Part shown: piece by piece, positions 23,187-31,439 of the stretch
Position numbering within the stretch: position 1 is the first letter of the stretch
Layout of the letters: every line of letters begins with the position of its first letter
NCBI GenBank assembly: GCA_052266715.1
Contig: JBQPRB010000013.1
Reading direction: 5' to 3' (one strand)
Length of the DNA: 43,684 nt
Source of the DNA: Jeotgalibaca sp052266715
GTDB lineage: Bacteria > Bacillota > Bacilli > Lactobacillales > Aerococcaceae
The notes under the pieces: model-generated
What the model saw: only the letters and a program-made list of their open reading frames with translations
What the model was told of the DNA's origin: nothing
Database searches by the model: none
Translations under genes and position numbers: made by a program

Positions 23187-23230
23187 ATCTCTCTATATAG
23201 ACCCTATATAGAAAAGGAGAAGTGAAGAAG

Positions 23231-23971
23231 ATGATTAATAAATGGCTTAACAAAGTTGCGGCGGTTTTACTCATTATTTTTGTGGCAGGAGGTTTGGCGG
23301 CATGCGCCAATGAATCCCCAACTACAGAAAGTGAGTCTGTAGCTCCTGTTTCTGAGTCCCAGGTTGAAAAGACAGGCGTCCTTTACGTACGTGTTAACCC
23401 AGAGGTCGCGGTTTACTATGATGAAAAAGGCAAAGTAACCGCGCTTTCCGGTAAAAATGATGATGGTACAACAATCGTGGAACAATTAGCGGCCTTTGAA
23501 GGTCTGGAAGTACGTGATGTGGTCATGCAACTTGTCTCAACCATTGGTGAAGCGGGTTACTTCATAGAAGAAGTTGAAGGTAAAGCGCGTAAGGTTACCA
23601 TTGAACTTGAACGCGGCTCTATTCTACCAAGTACCGATTTCTTGAGTGATATCGTTCAAGATGTACGCGACGTAGTAAGTAATCAAGGCTGGAAGGCTCC
23701 GGTAACTTCTCCTCCAGTTGAAGAAGTGAAACAAACGGACGTTGTGAATGAACACGATGATTCGAATGACGAATCAAACCATTCTAGTGAATCGCACCTT
23801 AATGATGACAGCAATGAAGGCGACGACGTCAGTGATTCCCATGCTGAATCTAACCATTACAATGCTTCACACTTTGACGATGACGACTTCGATGATTCTG
23901 ATGACGATGATTTCGACGATGACGATTTTGATGATGAGTACGACGATGATCATGATGATGACGACGATTAA
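23231..23971 (+). CDS. Lipoprotein with RsgI-like Asn-Pro domain and Asp/His-rich tail
   Basis: 246 residues from ATG 23231 (AAGGAG 11 nt upstream); a GTG at 23222 adds three residues but is only 2 nt from the ribosome site. Signal peptide with lipobox LAAC (Cys28 counted from the GTG). Residues about 52-150 align with the outer domain of the adjacent RsgI: VLYVRVNPEVAVYYDEKGKVTALSGKNDDG matches VRMQINPDVEMTVN-NVIGLDGLNPDG, including the Asn-Pro pair (Asn59-Pro60). A long tail (about 180-249) is made of Asp with some His, Ser and Asn. Probably anchored outside the cell. A role as partner, decoy or cosensor for RsgI is inferred from homology and the shared SigI-type promoter; no named family was recognised. 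Confidence 0.75.
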   Translation: MINKWLNKVAAVLLIIFVAGGLAACANESPTTESESVAPVSESQVEKTGVLYVRVNPEVAVYYDEKGKVTALSGKNDDGTTIVEQLAAFEGLEVRDVVMQLVSTIGEAGYFIEEVEGKARKVTIELERGSILPSTDFLSDIVQDVRDVVSNQGWKAPVTSPPVEEVKQTDVVNEHDDSNDESNHSSESHLNDDSNEGDDVSDSHAESNHYNASHFDDDDFDDSDDDDFDDDDFDDEYDDDHDDDDD

Positions 23972-24046
23972 TCATCCGTTGCATTCCCAAACAACTTAAT
24001 AGTCACTACCTGCTTCATTTGCTATTATATTCATGAGGTGAAAGCA

Positions 24047-24787
24047 GTGAAAATGACTGTTCGCAAAAGAGTATTAGGAACGCTTCCCATTCTGGAGGTC
24101 GTTGAACATGCAAATCGCAACAAAGAATTGCCGTTGATCATTTATTATCATGGCTGGCAATCGTCCAAAGAATTGAATCTAACCCAAGCCCGTTATCTGG
24201 CGCGCGAAGGGTTTCGGGTGCTCTTGCCCGATGCCATGAATCATGGGGATCGCAAGCAACCCATATCCAAAATCCCATCCCTGACTTTTTGGCAAAGTAT
24301 TCAATCAAATTTATTTGAGTTCGGTTTTATCCTTGACCACTTCCGTAAAATTGGTGTGGTTGGCGATGTTATCGGGGTTGGTGGTACATCTATGGGAGGT
24401 ATGACGACCTGTGCCCTACTCACCCATCACCCCGAAATCAAGGCCGCCGCGTGCGTGATGGGTTCTCCCAAACCCGTTGCCTACAAAGAGCGTATCAAAC
24501 ATTTTGCAGCGGAGTACGGTCGTTACTTGCCAGCGGACTATGACCAATTAGTGAACTGGCTTCCAGCCTATGACCTTTCGCTAAACCCCGAAACCTTAGC
24601 CGGTCGCCCCCTACTTATTTGGCATGGTACCGAGGATAAAGTCGTTCCCTATGATCACGTTGCGGAATTCATGATGGAACAGAAAGATACACCAAACATC
24701 ACTTTCCTTGACGAAGAAGAAGCGCATCTTGTGCGTACCAAAACGATGGAAAAAGTAACCGAGTTTTTCGTAAAAGAATTATTGTAA
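24047..24787 (+). CDS. Alpha/beta hydrolase, YitV-like esterase/peptidase family
   Basis: 246 residues from GTG 24047, which has GAGGTG six nt upstream (the frame opens at 24038). Nucleophile elbow GGTSMGG, acid in HGTEDKVVPY and His in EEAHLV are all present. The N-terminal LPLIIYYHGWQSSKELNLTQARYLAREGFRVLLPDAMNHGDR is typical of the YitV group, which hydrolyses small esters or possibly peptides. Cytoplasmic; natural substrate unknown. Convergent with pyrD across a shared terminator. Confidence 0.85.
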   Translation: MKMTVRKRVLGTLPILEVVEHANRNKELPLIIYYHGWQSSKELNLTQARYLAREGFRVLLPDAMNHGDRKQPISKIPSLTFWQSIQSNLFEFGFILDHFRKIGVVGDVIGVGGTSMGGMTTCALLTHHPEIKAAACVMGSPKPVAYKERIKHFAAEYGRYLPADYDQLVNWLPAYDLSLNPETLAGRPLLIWHGTEDKVVPYDHVAEFMMEQKDTPNITFLDEEEAHLVRTKTMEKVTEFFVKELL

Positions 24788-24813
24788 AAAAGCCAGGCGG
24801 CCGCCTGGCTTTT
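24787..24813. terminator. Bidirectional terminator between the esterase gene and pyrD
   Basis: Perfect palindrome GCCAGGCGGCCGCCTGGC flanked by A-rich and T-rich runs. It overlaps the stop codon of the esterase gene and lies just beyond the stop of pyrD. Confidence 0.85.
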
Positions 24814-24820
24814 ACTGTTA

Positions 24821-25738
24821 TTATCTGCTTTCCCGTACTTTATTAACCAATGCCTGAATCGATTCGATGCCCAATTCATCCATACGTGGTTCCAGACCTT
24901 CGATAATTTTAGGGCAAATCATTGGATCGGAGAAATTCGCTGTTCCAATCGCAACGGCTGTTGCGCCGGCCATTATCATCTCCAAAGCGTCATCCACGCT
25001 GGAAACTCCACCCATGCCGATAATTGGAATATCTACCGCGCGTGATACTTGATAAATCATCCGCAGTGCAATGGGCTTGATTCCGGGACCAGATAATCCC
25101 CCGGTCACATTCCCTAGAATGGGTTTGCCCGTTTTGATATCAATAGCCATTCCCGTAATGGTATTGATCATGGAGATGGCATCGGCGCCCGCTGCTTCAA
25201 CTGCTTTCGCGATAACCACAATATCCGTCACATTCGGGCTTAATTTTACGTAAATCGGTAAATCTGTTACGGCCTTACATGCACGGGTCAAGCGTGCAGC
25301 AACTTCTGGATCGGTTCCGAATGCCACCCCGCCCTCTTTAACGTTTGGACAAGAAATGTTTAATTCAATTGCTTTCACGTTGGATGCTGCCCCGATACGA
25401 CGGCACACTTCAATATATTCGTCCTCTGTTGAACCAGCTACGTTCGCAATGACGGGTACATCAAATTGATCCAAATAATTATATTTTTCTGACAAAATAA
25501 CATCCAAACCAGGATTCTTCAAACCAATGGCATTCAAAATACCACTTGGTGTTTCGGCAATACGCGGCAATGGATTCCCTACCCGCTCATTTAATGTCGC
25601 GCTTTTTGCAATCACGGCACCCAGCTGACCTAAATCATAAAACTTTCCATATTCTTCACCAAAACCAAAACATCCTGAAGCAGGCATGATTGGGTTTTTT
25701 AATTCTAGACCTGGTAAAGTTACTGTTAAACGACTCAT
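24821..25738 (-). CDS. pyrD: Dihydroorotate dehydrogenase B (NAD+), catalytic subunit
   Basis: 305 residues. Oxidises dihydroorotate to orotate with FMN in UMP synthesis. The family motifs are clear: NPIMPASGCFGFGEEYGKFYDLGQLGAVIAKS, ELNISCPNVKEGG with the active-site Cys of class 1B enzymes, the YVKLSPNV lysine region, and the FMN phosphate loops IGMGGVSS and GATAVAIGTAN. It overlaps pyrK by 4 nt, and the two subunits form the PyrDB-PyrK complex. Last gene of the pyr operon in this window. Confidence 0.96.
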   Translation of the reverse strand: MSRLTVTLPGLELKNPIMPASGCFGFGEEYGKFYDLGQLGAVIAKSATLNERVGNPLPRIAETPSGILNAIGLKNPGLDVILSEKYNYLDQFDVPVIANVAGSTEDEYIEVCRRIGAASNVKAIELNISCPNVKEGGVAFGTDPEVAARLTRACKAVTDLPIYVKLSPNVTDIVVIAKAVEAAGADAISMINTITGMAIDIKTGKPILGNVTGGLSGPGIKPIALRMIYQVSRAVDIPIIGMGGVSSVDDALEMIMAGATAVAIGTANFSDPMICPKIIEGLEPRMDELGIESIQALVNKVRESR

Positions 25739-26478
25739 ACCATCACCTCATCTTTTTGGAATACCGGGCCATCTGAACAAACCCGTTTCTTTTTATCTTT
25801 CGTATCACAACCGTAGCAAGCACCAATGCCACACGCCATACGCTCTTCAAGCGATAAATAGACATGCTCCAGATGACTGAAGTGACTTTGCACCAATTGC
25901 AATAATGGTGTAGGTCCGCATGCGAAAACTGCTGTTGGATTCACTTGGTCCAACGCAACCCCCACATGGCCTTTTAACCCTGCCGAGCCATCATCCGTAC
26001 ATACAATAACAGCACCGAGTTGCTTAAATTCTTCGAGGTAGTAAATATCGTCAGCATTTGCAAATCCGAGAATGAACGTGATTTTATTCCCGCGTGCGTG
26101 CACTTCCTTGCCCAGTTCATACAAAGGCGCCACCCCGATTCCCCCACCAATAATGCAAACTTCTTCCTCTCGTTTCAAAAAATCAAGATGGAACCCATTT
26201 CCCAAAGGGCCTAATGTATCCACCAAGTCGCCTGGTTGCCACTCGGTCATTTCCAGTGTTCCTTTTCCCACAACGCGGTAAAGTAAGGTACAAGTTTCAT
26301 CGTCAATGGATGCGATGGAAATAGGACGTCTCAACACGAGACTTGGGTCCTTCATTTTGATGTGCAAGAATTGGCCGCTACGGTTCATGTTGCTTACCAT
26401 TTTCCCTTTTAGCGTTAATTCGAAAATGTTATGGGCAACTTCTTTATTAGTAACTACTTCCAACCATTCAATTTGCAT
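25735..26478 (-). CDS. pyrK: Dihydroorotate dehydrogenase electron transfer subunit
   Basis: 247 residues from ATG 26478 (AAGGTGG upstream); an eight-residue longer form has no ribosome site. FAD-binding part with LVLRRPISIAS, the NAD(P) loop GGGIGVAPLYELG, and the C-terminal [2Fe-2S] site ACGIGACYGCDTKDKKKRVCSDGPVF with four Cys. It passes electrons from PyrDB to NAD+. It overlaps the end of pyrC by 11 nt and the start of pyrD by 4 nt. Confidence 0.95.
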   Translation of the reverse strand: MQIEWLEVVTNKEVAHNIFELTLKGKMVSNMNRSGQFLHIKMKDPSLVLRRPISIASIDDETCTLLYRVVGKGTLEMTEWQPGDLVDTLGPLGNGFHLDFLKREEEVCIIGGGIGVAPLYELGKEVHARGNKITFILGFANADDIYYLEEFKQLGAVIVCTDDGSAGLKGHVGVALDQVNPTAVFACGPTPLLQLVQSHFSHLEHVYLSLEERMACGIGACYGCDTKDKKKRVCSDGPVFQKDEVMV

Positions 26479-27730
26479 TTGTCCAAACCACCTTACCATC
26501 ATATAGAGTCAAGGCACACATGCCATGTACTGTTTTGCCGTTGAAGGGCGTATTGGAAGATTTGGATAGGTAATCTTTTTTTGCAATGGTGTAAGCCGTA
26601 TCCAAATCAAAAACGGCCAAATCAGCCGCACTGCCAACGCGCAGGTCGGATTGTCTTAAGTTAAACATGCGTGATGGAATGGTACTCATACGATTGATCA
26701 AAAATTCCAAAGTAAAAATACCTGGTTTAACAAAATGCGTGTAAAGCAAGGCAAAAGCTGTTTCGATACCCACGATGCCAAACGGTGCATGCAAGAACCC
26801 ACCCTCTTTTTCTTCTTCAGTATGGGGCGCGTGATCCGTTGCGATGATATCAATGGTCCCATCAAGGAATCCTTCCAGAAGCGCCCGCTGGTCCTCTTCA
26901 CTCCGCAACGGAGGGTTCATTTTATAAGTAGCGTCATCACTTGGAATATGCCCTTCATTGAGAATCAGGTGGTGCGGGGCAACTTCTGCCGTTACGTGAA
27001 CGCCTTGACGCTTGCCTTCGCGAATGGCGGCAACGGAATCTTTGGAAGAAACGTGACAAACATGGTAATGCACACCGGTTTCTTTAGCCAGTTGAATATC
27101 GCGGGCGATTTGTGCACTTTCGACAATGCCCATGATACCCGGAAGCCCCAGTTCCCTGCTCTTGAAACCTTCGTGCATAACCCCTCCAAATAACAAACTA
27201 TCCTCTTCGGTATGTGCGACGATTGGGCGGTTATATTTGGCTGCCTGAGTCATTGCCAAGAACATGGTACCCGTGTCTTGTACACCGACGCCATCGTTTG
27301 TATATGCGAAAGCATCCACTTCATCCATTCTTACTATTTCATCACTTTTGAGGCCACGGGTAATGGGGGCGTAAGTTTGCACGTCAATACAGGCGTCGCG
27401 TTTAATAATTTCACGAATGGCTTCGATTTTTTCTTTTGTATCGGGAACGGGGTTGGTATTCGGCATCGCACAGACGGTTGTATAACCACCACGTGCAGCA
27501 GCTTGCGCACCCGTTTTGATTGTTTCTTTATCGGTAAAACCCGGTTCACGGAAATGAACATGAACATCAACCAAGCCAGGAGTAATCAGTTTTCCATCCA
27601 AGTGGATGATTTTATCGCCCGTTAAGTCCGTGCCAATTTCAATAATTTTCCCATTTTCGATGGCAATATCAATCCGTTCCAGTTGGTTGTCCTTCACGAT
27701 GCGTTGCCCATTTTTAAGTATCATTTTCAT
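26468..27730 (-). CDS. pyrC: Dihydroorotase
   Basis: 420 residues from ATG 27730, which overlaps the pyrB stop (ATGA) and has GGAGGGA upstream. Zinc amidohydrolase: DVHVHFREPG metal site, GYTTVCAMPNTNPVPD substrate loop, later His residues in HTEEDS and HVSS, and IATDHAPHTEEEK. Catalyses carbamoyl-aspartate cyclisation. Class I type, normal length. Central gene of the pyr operon. Confidence 0.96.
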   Translation of the reverse strand: MKMILKNGQRIVKDNQLERIDIAIENGKIIEIGTDLTGDKIIHLDGKLITPGLVDVHVHFREPGFTDKETIKTGAQAAARGGYTTVCAMPNTNPVPDTKEKIEAIREIIKRDACIDVQTYAPITRGLKSDEIVRMDEVDAFAYTNDGVGVQDTGTMFLAMTQAAKYNRPIVAHTEEDSLLFGGVMHEGFKSRELGLPGIMGIVESAQIARDIQLAKETGVHYHVCHVSSKDSVAAIREGKRQGVHVTAEVAPHHLILNEGHIPSDDATYKMNPPLRSEEDQRALLEGFLDGTIDIIATDHAPHTEEEKEGGFLHAPFGIVGIETAFALLYTHFVKPGIFTLEFLINRMSTIPSRMFNLRQSDLRVGSAADLAVFDLDTAYTIAKKDYLSKSSNTPFNGKTVHGMCALTLYDGKVVWTNAN

Positions 27731-28620
27731 TCGTAACGTCCCTCCAATATCCATTCCAAAATCGCGATTCGCATATACACACCATTGCTCATTTGTTGTA
27801 CAATGCGACTTTTTTCACATTCGACAAGTTCACTATCCAGTTCGACATCGCGGTTGACCGGGGCAGGATGCATAATGATGGCATGGTCTTTCATCGTTTC
27901 ATAGCGTGCACGATTCAAGCCGTATTCAGCGTGATAGGATGCTTTGGAAAAGCGTTCCAATTCTTCCGTTTCGTGGCGTTCAAGTTGCACGCGCAACATC
28001 ATCACCACGTCGGCTTCCCGTATGGCGTCATCCATGGTCATGAACGTCCCGTAGCGTTCAAAAGTGGGATCAAAATAATCCATCGGTCCGGCAAAAATGA
28101 CATGGGCTCCGAGCTGATTCAACAAGGTCATGTTACTCATTGCTACTCGGGAGTGGACGATATCACCAATAATGGCCACTTTCAAACCCTGGAAACTACC
28201 GAATTCTTCGTAAATCGTCATGATATCCAAAAATGACTGCGAGGGGTGTTGTCCATTCCCACTACCGGCATTTACAACTTGAATTTTGAGGTTCACGAGC
28301 TGATCCATGTAGTTACTGTCAGGATGGCGAATAACCGCAATATCCACCCCCAGTGCTTGCATGGTTAAAACAGAGTCGTACAAACTTTCACCTTTTTTGA
28401 CAGAAGAACTACCCACATCGAAATTGAATGGCGTCATGCCAATTTTATGTTGTGCCATCTCGAAGCTGTGTTTGGTTCGGGTACTGTTTTCGAAAAACAT
28501 GTTGACGACAGTCGCACCACTTTTGAACATGTCTTGGCCTGATTTGAATGCACATGCACGTTCAAGTAAGTGCATAACCTCATCGTTGTTGAATTGTTCT
28601 ACCGATAAAAAATTTCTCAT
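27727..28620 (-). CDS. pyrB: Aspartate carbamoyltransferase catalytic subunit
   Basis: 297 residues from ATG 28620, preceded by GGGAGG; upstream codons to 28644 lack a ribosome site. Carbamoyl-phosphate motif FENSTRTKHSFE, the GVDIAVIRHPDSN and NAGSGNGQHPSQSFLD segments, and aspartate-binding LRVQLER and HPAPVNRDVE. First committed step of pyrimidine synthesis; no regulatory subunit, as usual in Firmicutes. Controlled by the PyrR attenuator just upstream. Confidence 0.96.
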   Translation of the reverse strand: MRNFLSVEQFNNDEVMHLLERACAFKSGQDMFKSGATVVNMFFENSTRTKHSFEMAQHKIGMTPFNFDVGSSSVKKGESLYDSVLTMQALGVDIAVIRHPDSNYMDQLVNLKIQVVNAGSGNGQHPSQSFLDIMTIYEEFGSFQGLKVAIIGDIVHSRVAMSNMTLLNQLGAHVIFAGPMDYFDPTFERYGTFMTMDDAIREADVVMMLRVQLERHETEELERFSKASYHAEYGLNRARYETMKDHAIIMHPAPVNRDVELDSELVECEKSRIVQQMSNGVYMRIAILEWILEGRYE

Positions 28621-28669
28621 GTTTTTCCTCCCAAATCGTGTCAACGTTTATTGCCTGGAACATCTATAT

Positions 28670-28738
28670 AAAAATGCGCCTGGTCCAGAGACCAAGCGCA
28701 CCTTAAGAAGGTGTTCTCGCTTCTGGTCTCTCTGAACC
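28670..28738 (-). promoter_or_regulatory. PyrR attenuator before pyrB
   Basis: On the minus strand a PyrR-binding stem-loop with the motif TTCAGAGAGACC (28725-28738) is followed by a terminator TGCGC..GGTC / GGACC..GCGCA (28675-28700) ending in T run. With UMP-bound PyrR the anti-antiterminator forms and transcription stops before pyrB. Confidence 0.85.
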
Positions 28739-28764
28739 ACTTAAAGTGAAATCACAAAATTATC

Positions 28765-29271
28765 TTATTCAATTTCGACTGAATCGTATCCTTCCACTTC
28801 CACAACGTGAACACTCACATGCTCTTTGCGGGAGGTTGGAATATTTTTGCCGATGTAGTCTGGACGAATCGGTAATTCCCTATGCCCACGATCTACTAGC
28901 ACAGCTAAGGAAATTTCGGTGGGACGACCGCGATCGATACAAGCATCAAGTGCGGCACGAATGGAGCGTCCGGTAAATAAAACATCATCTACTAAAATTA
29001 CTTTTTTTCCAGTAAGGTCTTTGGAAACAGCTGACTTTGGGGACTCACCTTTCCAGTCATCCCGGTAAGGCTTGATATCCAGGCTTTCTACTGCTACGGT
29101 TCCCTCAATTTGGGCGATTTTATCAGCAAGGCGACGCGCCAAATGAATACCCCGTGTTTCGATACCCATCAAAAGGATATTCTGGACGCCTTTGTTTCTC
29201 TCTATGATTTCGTAGGACAAGCGTGTTAAAGCGCGCATCATTTCTGTTTCGTTCATGATTACTTTTCCCAT
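28765..29271 (-). CDS. pyrR: Bifunctional pyr operon regulator / uracil phosphoribosyltransferase
   Basis: 168 residues. PRPP-binding motif VILVDDVLFTGRSIRAALDA is intact. Also MGIETRGIHLARRLADKI and ELAV-type LVDRGHRELPIRPDYIGKNIPTS, part of the RNA-binding face. Binds pyr mRNA when UMP is high. The ribosome site AGGAGGG lies at good distance. First gene of pyrR-B-C-K-D, flanked by attenuators on both sides. Confidence 0.96.
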   Translation of the reverse strand: MGKVIMNETEMMRALTRLSYEIIERNKGVQNILLMGIETRGIHLARRLADKIAQIEGTVAVESLDIKPYRDDWKGESPKSAVSKDLTGKKVILVDDVLFTGRSIRAALDACIDRGRPTEISLAVLVDRGHRELPIRPDYIGKNIPTSRKEHVSVHVVEVEGYDSVEIE

Positions 29272-29284
29272 GTTTTCCCTCCTG

Positions 29285-29375
29285 AAAAAGACCCCTTCTC
29301 TTTGCGCGCAAAAAGAAGGGGCCTCATAGATAACATGATTCCGTAACGGTTTCGCCTTCTTCGTCTCTCTGGACG
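29285..29375 (-). promoter_or_regulatory. PyrR attenuator in the pyrR leader
   Basis: Minus strand: PyrR loop CGTCCAGAGAGACGA (29361-29375), an intervening antiterminator, then a long terminator stem CCCCTTCT.../AGAAGGGG with T5 (29285-29323). It allows autoregulation of pyrR. Confidence 0.88.
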
Positions 29376-29400
29376 CAAGTTAAAGGATTAAATTATCCAA

Positions 29401-29428
29401 ATTATACCCGAGATATTTTTTAATGCAA
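29401..29428 (-). promoter_or_regulatory. Promoter of the pyr operon
   Basis: Minus strand TTGCAT (29423-29428), 16 nt, TATAAT (29401-29406). Start near 29394, about 20 nt before the PyrR loop. Confidence 0.7.
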
Positions 29429-29476
29429 GTCTAATTTTTAAAAAGTTGTAAGATATTGAAATTAATATGCTTTCTA

Positions 29477-30061
29477 TTAATCGATTATGCTCTTTACGGT
29501 TTGTTTTAAGTCCGGCACGACTTCTTCAACGAACCACGGATTATTCTTCAGCCAACGACCATTGAGCGGAGATGGATGCACGATTGGAAAATATTCCGGT
29601 AAATATTCGCGGTAATGCGCGACTGTTTCCGTTAATGTTCGGTATTTTGTTTCTTTCAAGTAAAACTTTTGGGCATAGCTACCAACTAGGATAACGAGTT
29701 CAATATGAGGAAGTTCTGCAAAAATCCTGGGAAGCCACTTGGATCCGAATTCTTTACGCGGTGGTAAGTCGCCGGATTTTCCTTTGCCAGGATAATAGAA
29801 ATCCATGGGCAATATCGCAAAGAGATCCGTTTCGTAAAACTGTTCATCCGTTACGCCCATCCACTCACGTAAACGGACACCGCTCTGGTCGTTCCAAAAT
29901 TTACCGGTTGTTTGTGCCTTGATTCCTGGAGCTTGGCCGATAATGGCTATTTTGGCATTTTTGGGTGCGGAAAATAATGGTTCGATGTTTTGTTCGGTAA
30001 AGGATGCATTGGCTGGGTCTTTCATGATAGCTGCTTTAAATTCTTGATAAACATCGTTCAT
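29477..30061 (-). CDS. Uracil-DNA glycosylase family protein
   Basis: 194 residues. The UDG fold is seen in IIGQAPGIKAQTTGKFWNDQSGVRLREWMGV (catalytic water loop in place of GQDPY), FYYPGKGKSGDLPPRKEFGSKWLPRI and HPSPLNGRW (leucine-loop region). It matches the small UDG family common in Firmicutes next to metabolic genes; excision of uracil is likely but not certain. Cytoplasmic. The ribosome site is AAGGAGGG. It is downstream of the flavin operon but separated by its terminator. Confidence 0.82.
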   Translation of the reverse strand: MNDVYQEFKAAIMKDPANASFTEQNIEPLFSAPKNAKIAIIGQAPGIKAQTTGKFWNDQSGVRLREWMGVTDEQFYETDLFAILPMDFYYPGKGKSGDLPPRKEFGSKWLPRIFAELPHIELVILVGSYAQKFYLKETKYRTLTETVAHYREYLPEYFPIVHPSPLNGRWLKNNPWFVEEVVPDLKQTVKSIID

Positions 30062-30091
30062 AGTATCCCTCCTTACAGCCTATTTTAACCC

Positions 30092-30125
30092 AAAAAAGAA
30101 GAAGCCTACAGAAATAGGCTTCTTC
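30092..30125 (-). terminator. Terminator of the flavinylation operon
   Basis: Stem GAAGAAGCCTA (30098-30108) with TAGGCTTCTTC (30115-30125), on the minus strand followed by six T (30092-30097). It closes the apbE-reductase-reductase operon. Confidence 0.85.
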
Positions 30126-30137
30126 ACAAAAAGGGTG

Positions 30138-31421
30138 TTAATATTTCTCGGAAGCGCCTGAGACGCTATCGATTTTTTCAACCGGGTTTGTTTGAGAGGC
30201 ACCTGAGATGCTATCAGCTGTTTCTGCGTGGGCATCGTGTGCAGTGGCACCCGATACGCTGTCAGCTGTGTTGTCATGTGCGGATGCACCTGAAACACCA
30301 TCTGCTTTCCCACCTACAAGTTCCTGACCAGTTGTTTTTAAGTACCAGTCAATCGTTGGTTTTAAGTCGTGAATATACTCGTTGATTCCAACGTAATTAC
30401 CTTCATAGTCACGGATTGCTTGATAGTTATGGACAACATATTTGTCCGGTCCGTGTGTTGGTACGTTAACGCGTATTACATCGGTTGCACCTGAACGTAA
30501 TTGTTGGATAACCCATTGCACGCTTCCATGTTTACTTTCTGGATGGCATTTTGCCAAAGGATTACCTGCTTGCCCCGGTGTACGAGAAGCCAGCATTTCT
30601 TCAGCTGGTTTTGTATGATTGTAGTACAGGAATTGGTTGTTGCTGTCCGCGAAGGTTAATTCCATTGGCATGGAATTCAAAAAGTGATTCAGTTGATCCA
30701 CGGTCAAAATACCACGGTCTAATTTCACGTAAGTGTTGCCTTCTACCGCATTCACTTTCGCTGCGGCTTGTTCGACCCAGTCTTCCGCGTACATATCCAC
30801 GCCTTCGATGGTTGTATCAACTTTACCTGTTGCATATAGATCCTCTGGTTTTGCTACAGGTTTAGCTGGTTTTTCCAACTCATTAATCAAATTTACGTAA
30901 CGAATAAATTTTTCAAGCGTTGTGCCCAAGAATTTAACTGTACCTTCATCTTTGATATTGTTATTTTCGTCAAATGCTTCTTTTGCTTCTCCCAAGAGGA
31001 ACTCGTTCCCCGGGAATACAAATGCTCCAACCCCAGGTGCTTCCAAAATTTGGCGCAAGTGTAATTGTGCTCTTGAAGTACCTTGGTCATACCAAGATGC
31101 TCCCACGATTAAAACGGGTTTTTTGTCCATTGGATGAATCTTAAACGACAACCACTCAATGACGCTATTCAAAGCTGGAGTCGTTGTCCGATTGTGTTCG
31201 GGTGTTGCGATGATAACCCCATCTGCAGCCATAATTTTTTGATTGAATTTTTGAATGACCGGGTTGTTTGTTTGATCATCACTTTGATTGAAAAGTGGAA
31301 CATCCTTGATTTCCATAACTTCCAACTCAAATAAATTTCCAAACTTTTTAGCAATGAATTCCAATAGAAGGCGGTTATATGAAAATTCCGCGTTTGATCC
31401 TACAATACCGATTAATTTCAT
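30138..31421 (-). CDS. NADPH-dependent FMN reductase - PAS fusion with four ApbE-type flavinylation motifs
   Basis: 427 residues, no signal peptide. Residues 1-180: flavodoxin-like FMN reductase domain (MKLIGIVGSN, ATPEHNRTTTPALN). About 240-360: PAS-like domain of DUF438 type (NSMPMELTFADSNNQFLYYN, HPESKHGSVQWVIQQLRSG). C-terminus, about 369-427: low-complexity linker rich in Ala, His, Asp carrying four motifs, D374GVSGAS, D387SVSGAT, D403SISGAS and D418SVSGAS, spaced 13-16 residues. D-x-x-(S/T)-G-A-(S/T) is the acceptor motif of ApbE, with FMN joined to the last Thr/Ser. The apbE gene is two genes upstream in the same operon. A tail carrying up to four covalent FMN, fed by the reductase domain, is the inferred structure. 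Confidence 0.8.
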   Translation of the reverse strand: MKLIGIVGSNAEFSYNRLLLEFIAKKFGNLFELEVMEIKDVPLFNQSDDQTNNPVIQKFNQKIMAADGVIIATPEHNRTTTPALNSVIEWLSFKIHPMDKKPVLIVGASWYDQGTSRAQLHLRQILEAPGVGAFVFPGNEFLLGEAKEAFDENNNIKDEGTVKFLGTTLEKFIRYVNLINELEKPAKPVAKPEDLYATGKVDTTIEGVDMYAEDWVEQAAAKVNAVEGNTYVKLDRGILTVDQLNHFLNSMPMELTFADSNNQFLYYNHTKPAEEMLASRTPGQAGNPLAKCHPESKHGSVQWVIQQLRSGATDVIRVNVPTHGPDKYVVHNYQAIRDYEGNYVGINEYIHDLKPTIDWYLKTTGQELVGGKADGVSGASAHDNTADSVSGATAHDAHAETADSISGASQTNPVEKIDSVSGASEKY

Positions 31422-31439
31422 AGTGATGTTTCTCCTTAT

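Noticed and set aside
28670..29375. The two pyr leaders as novel riboswitches
   Set aside because: Both contain the CAGAGAGAC PyrR loop followed by a terminator, the well-known PyrR attenuation system.
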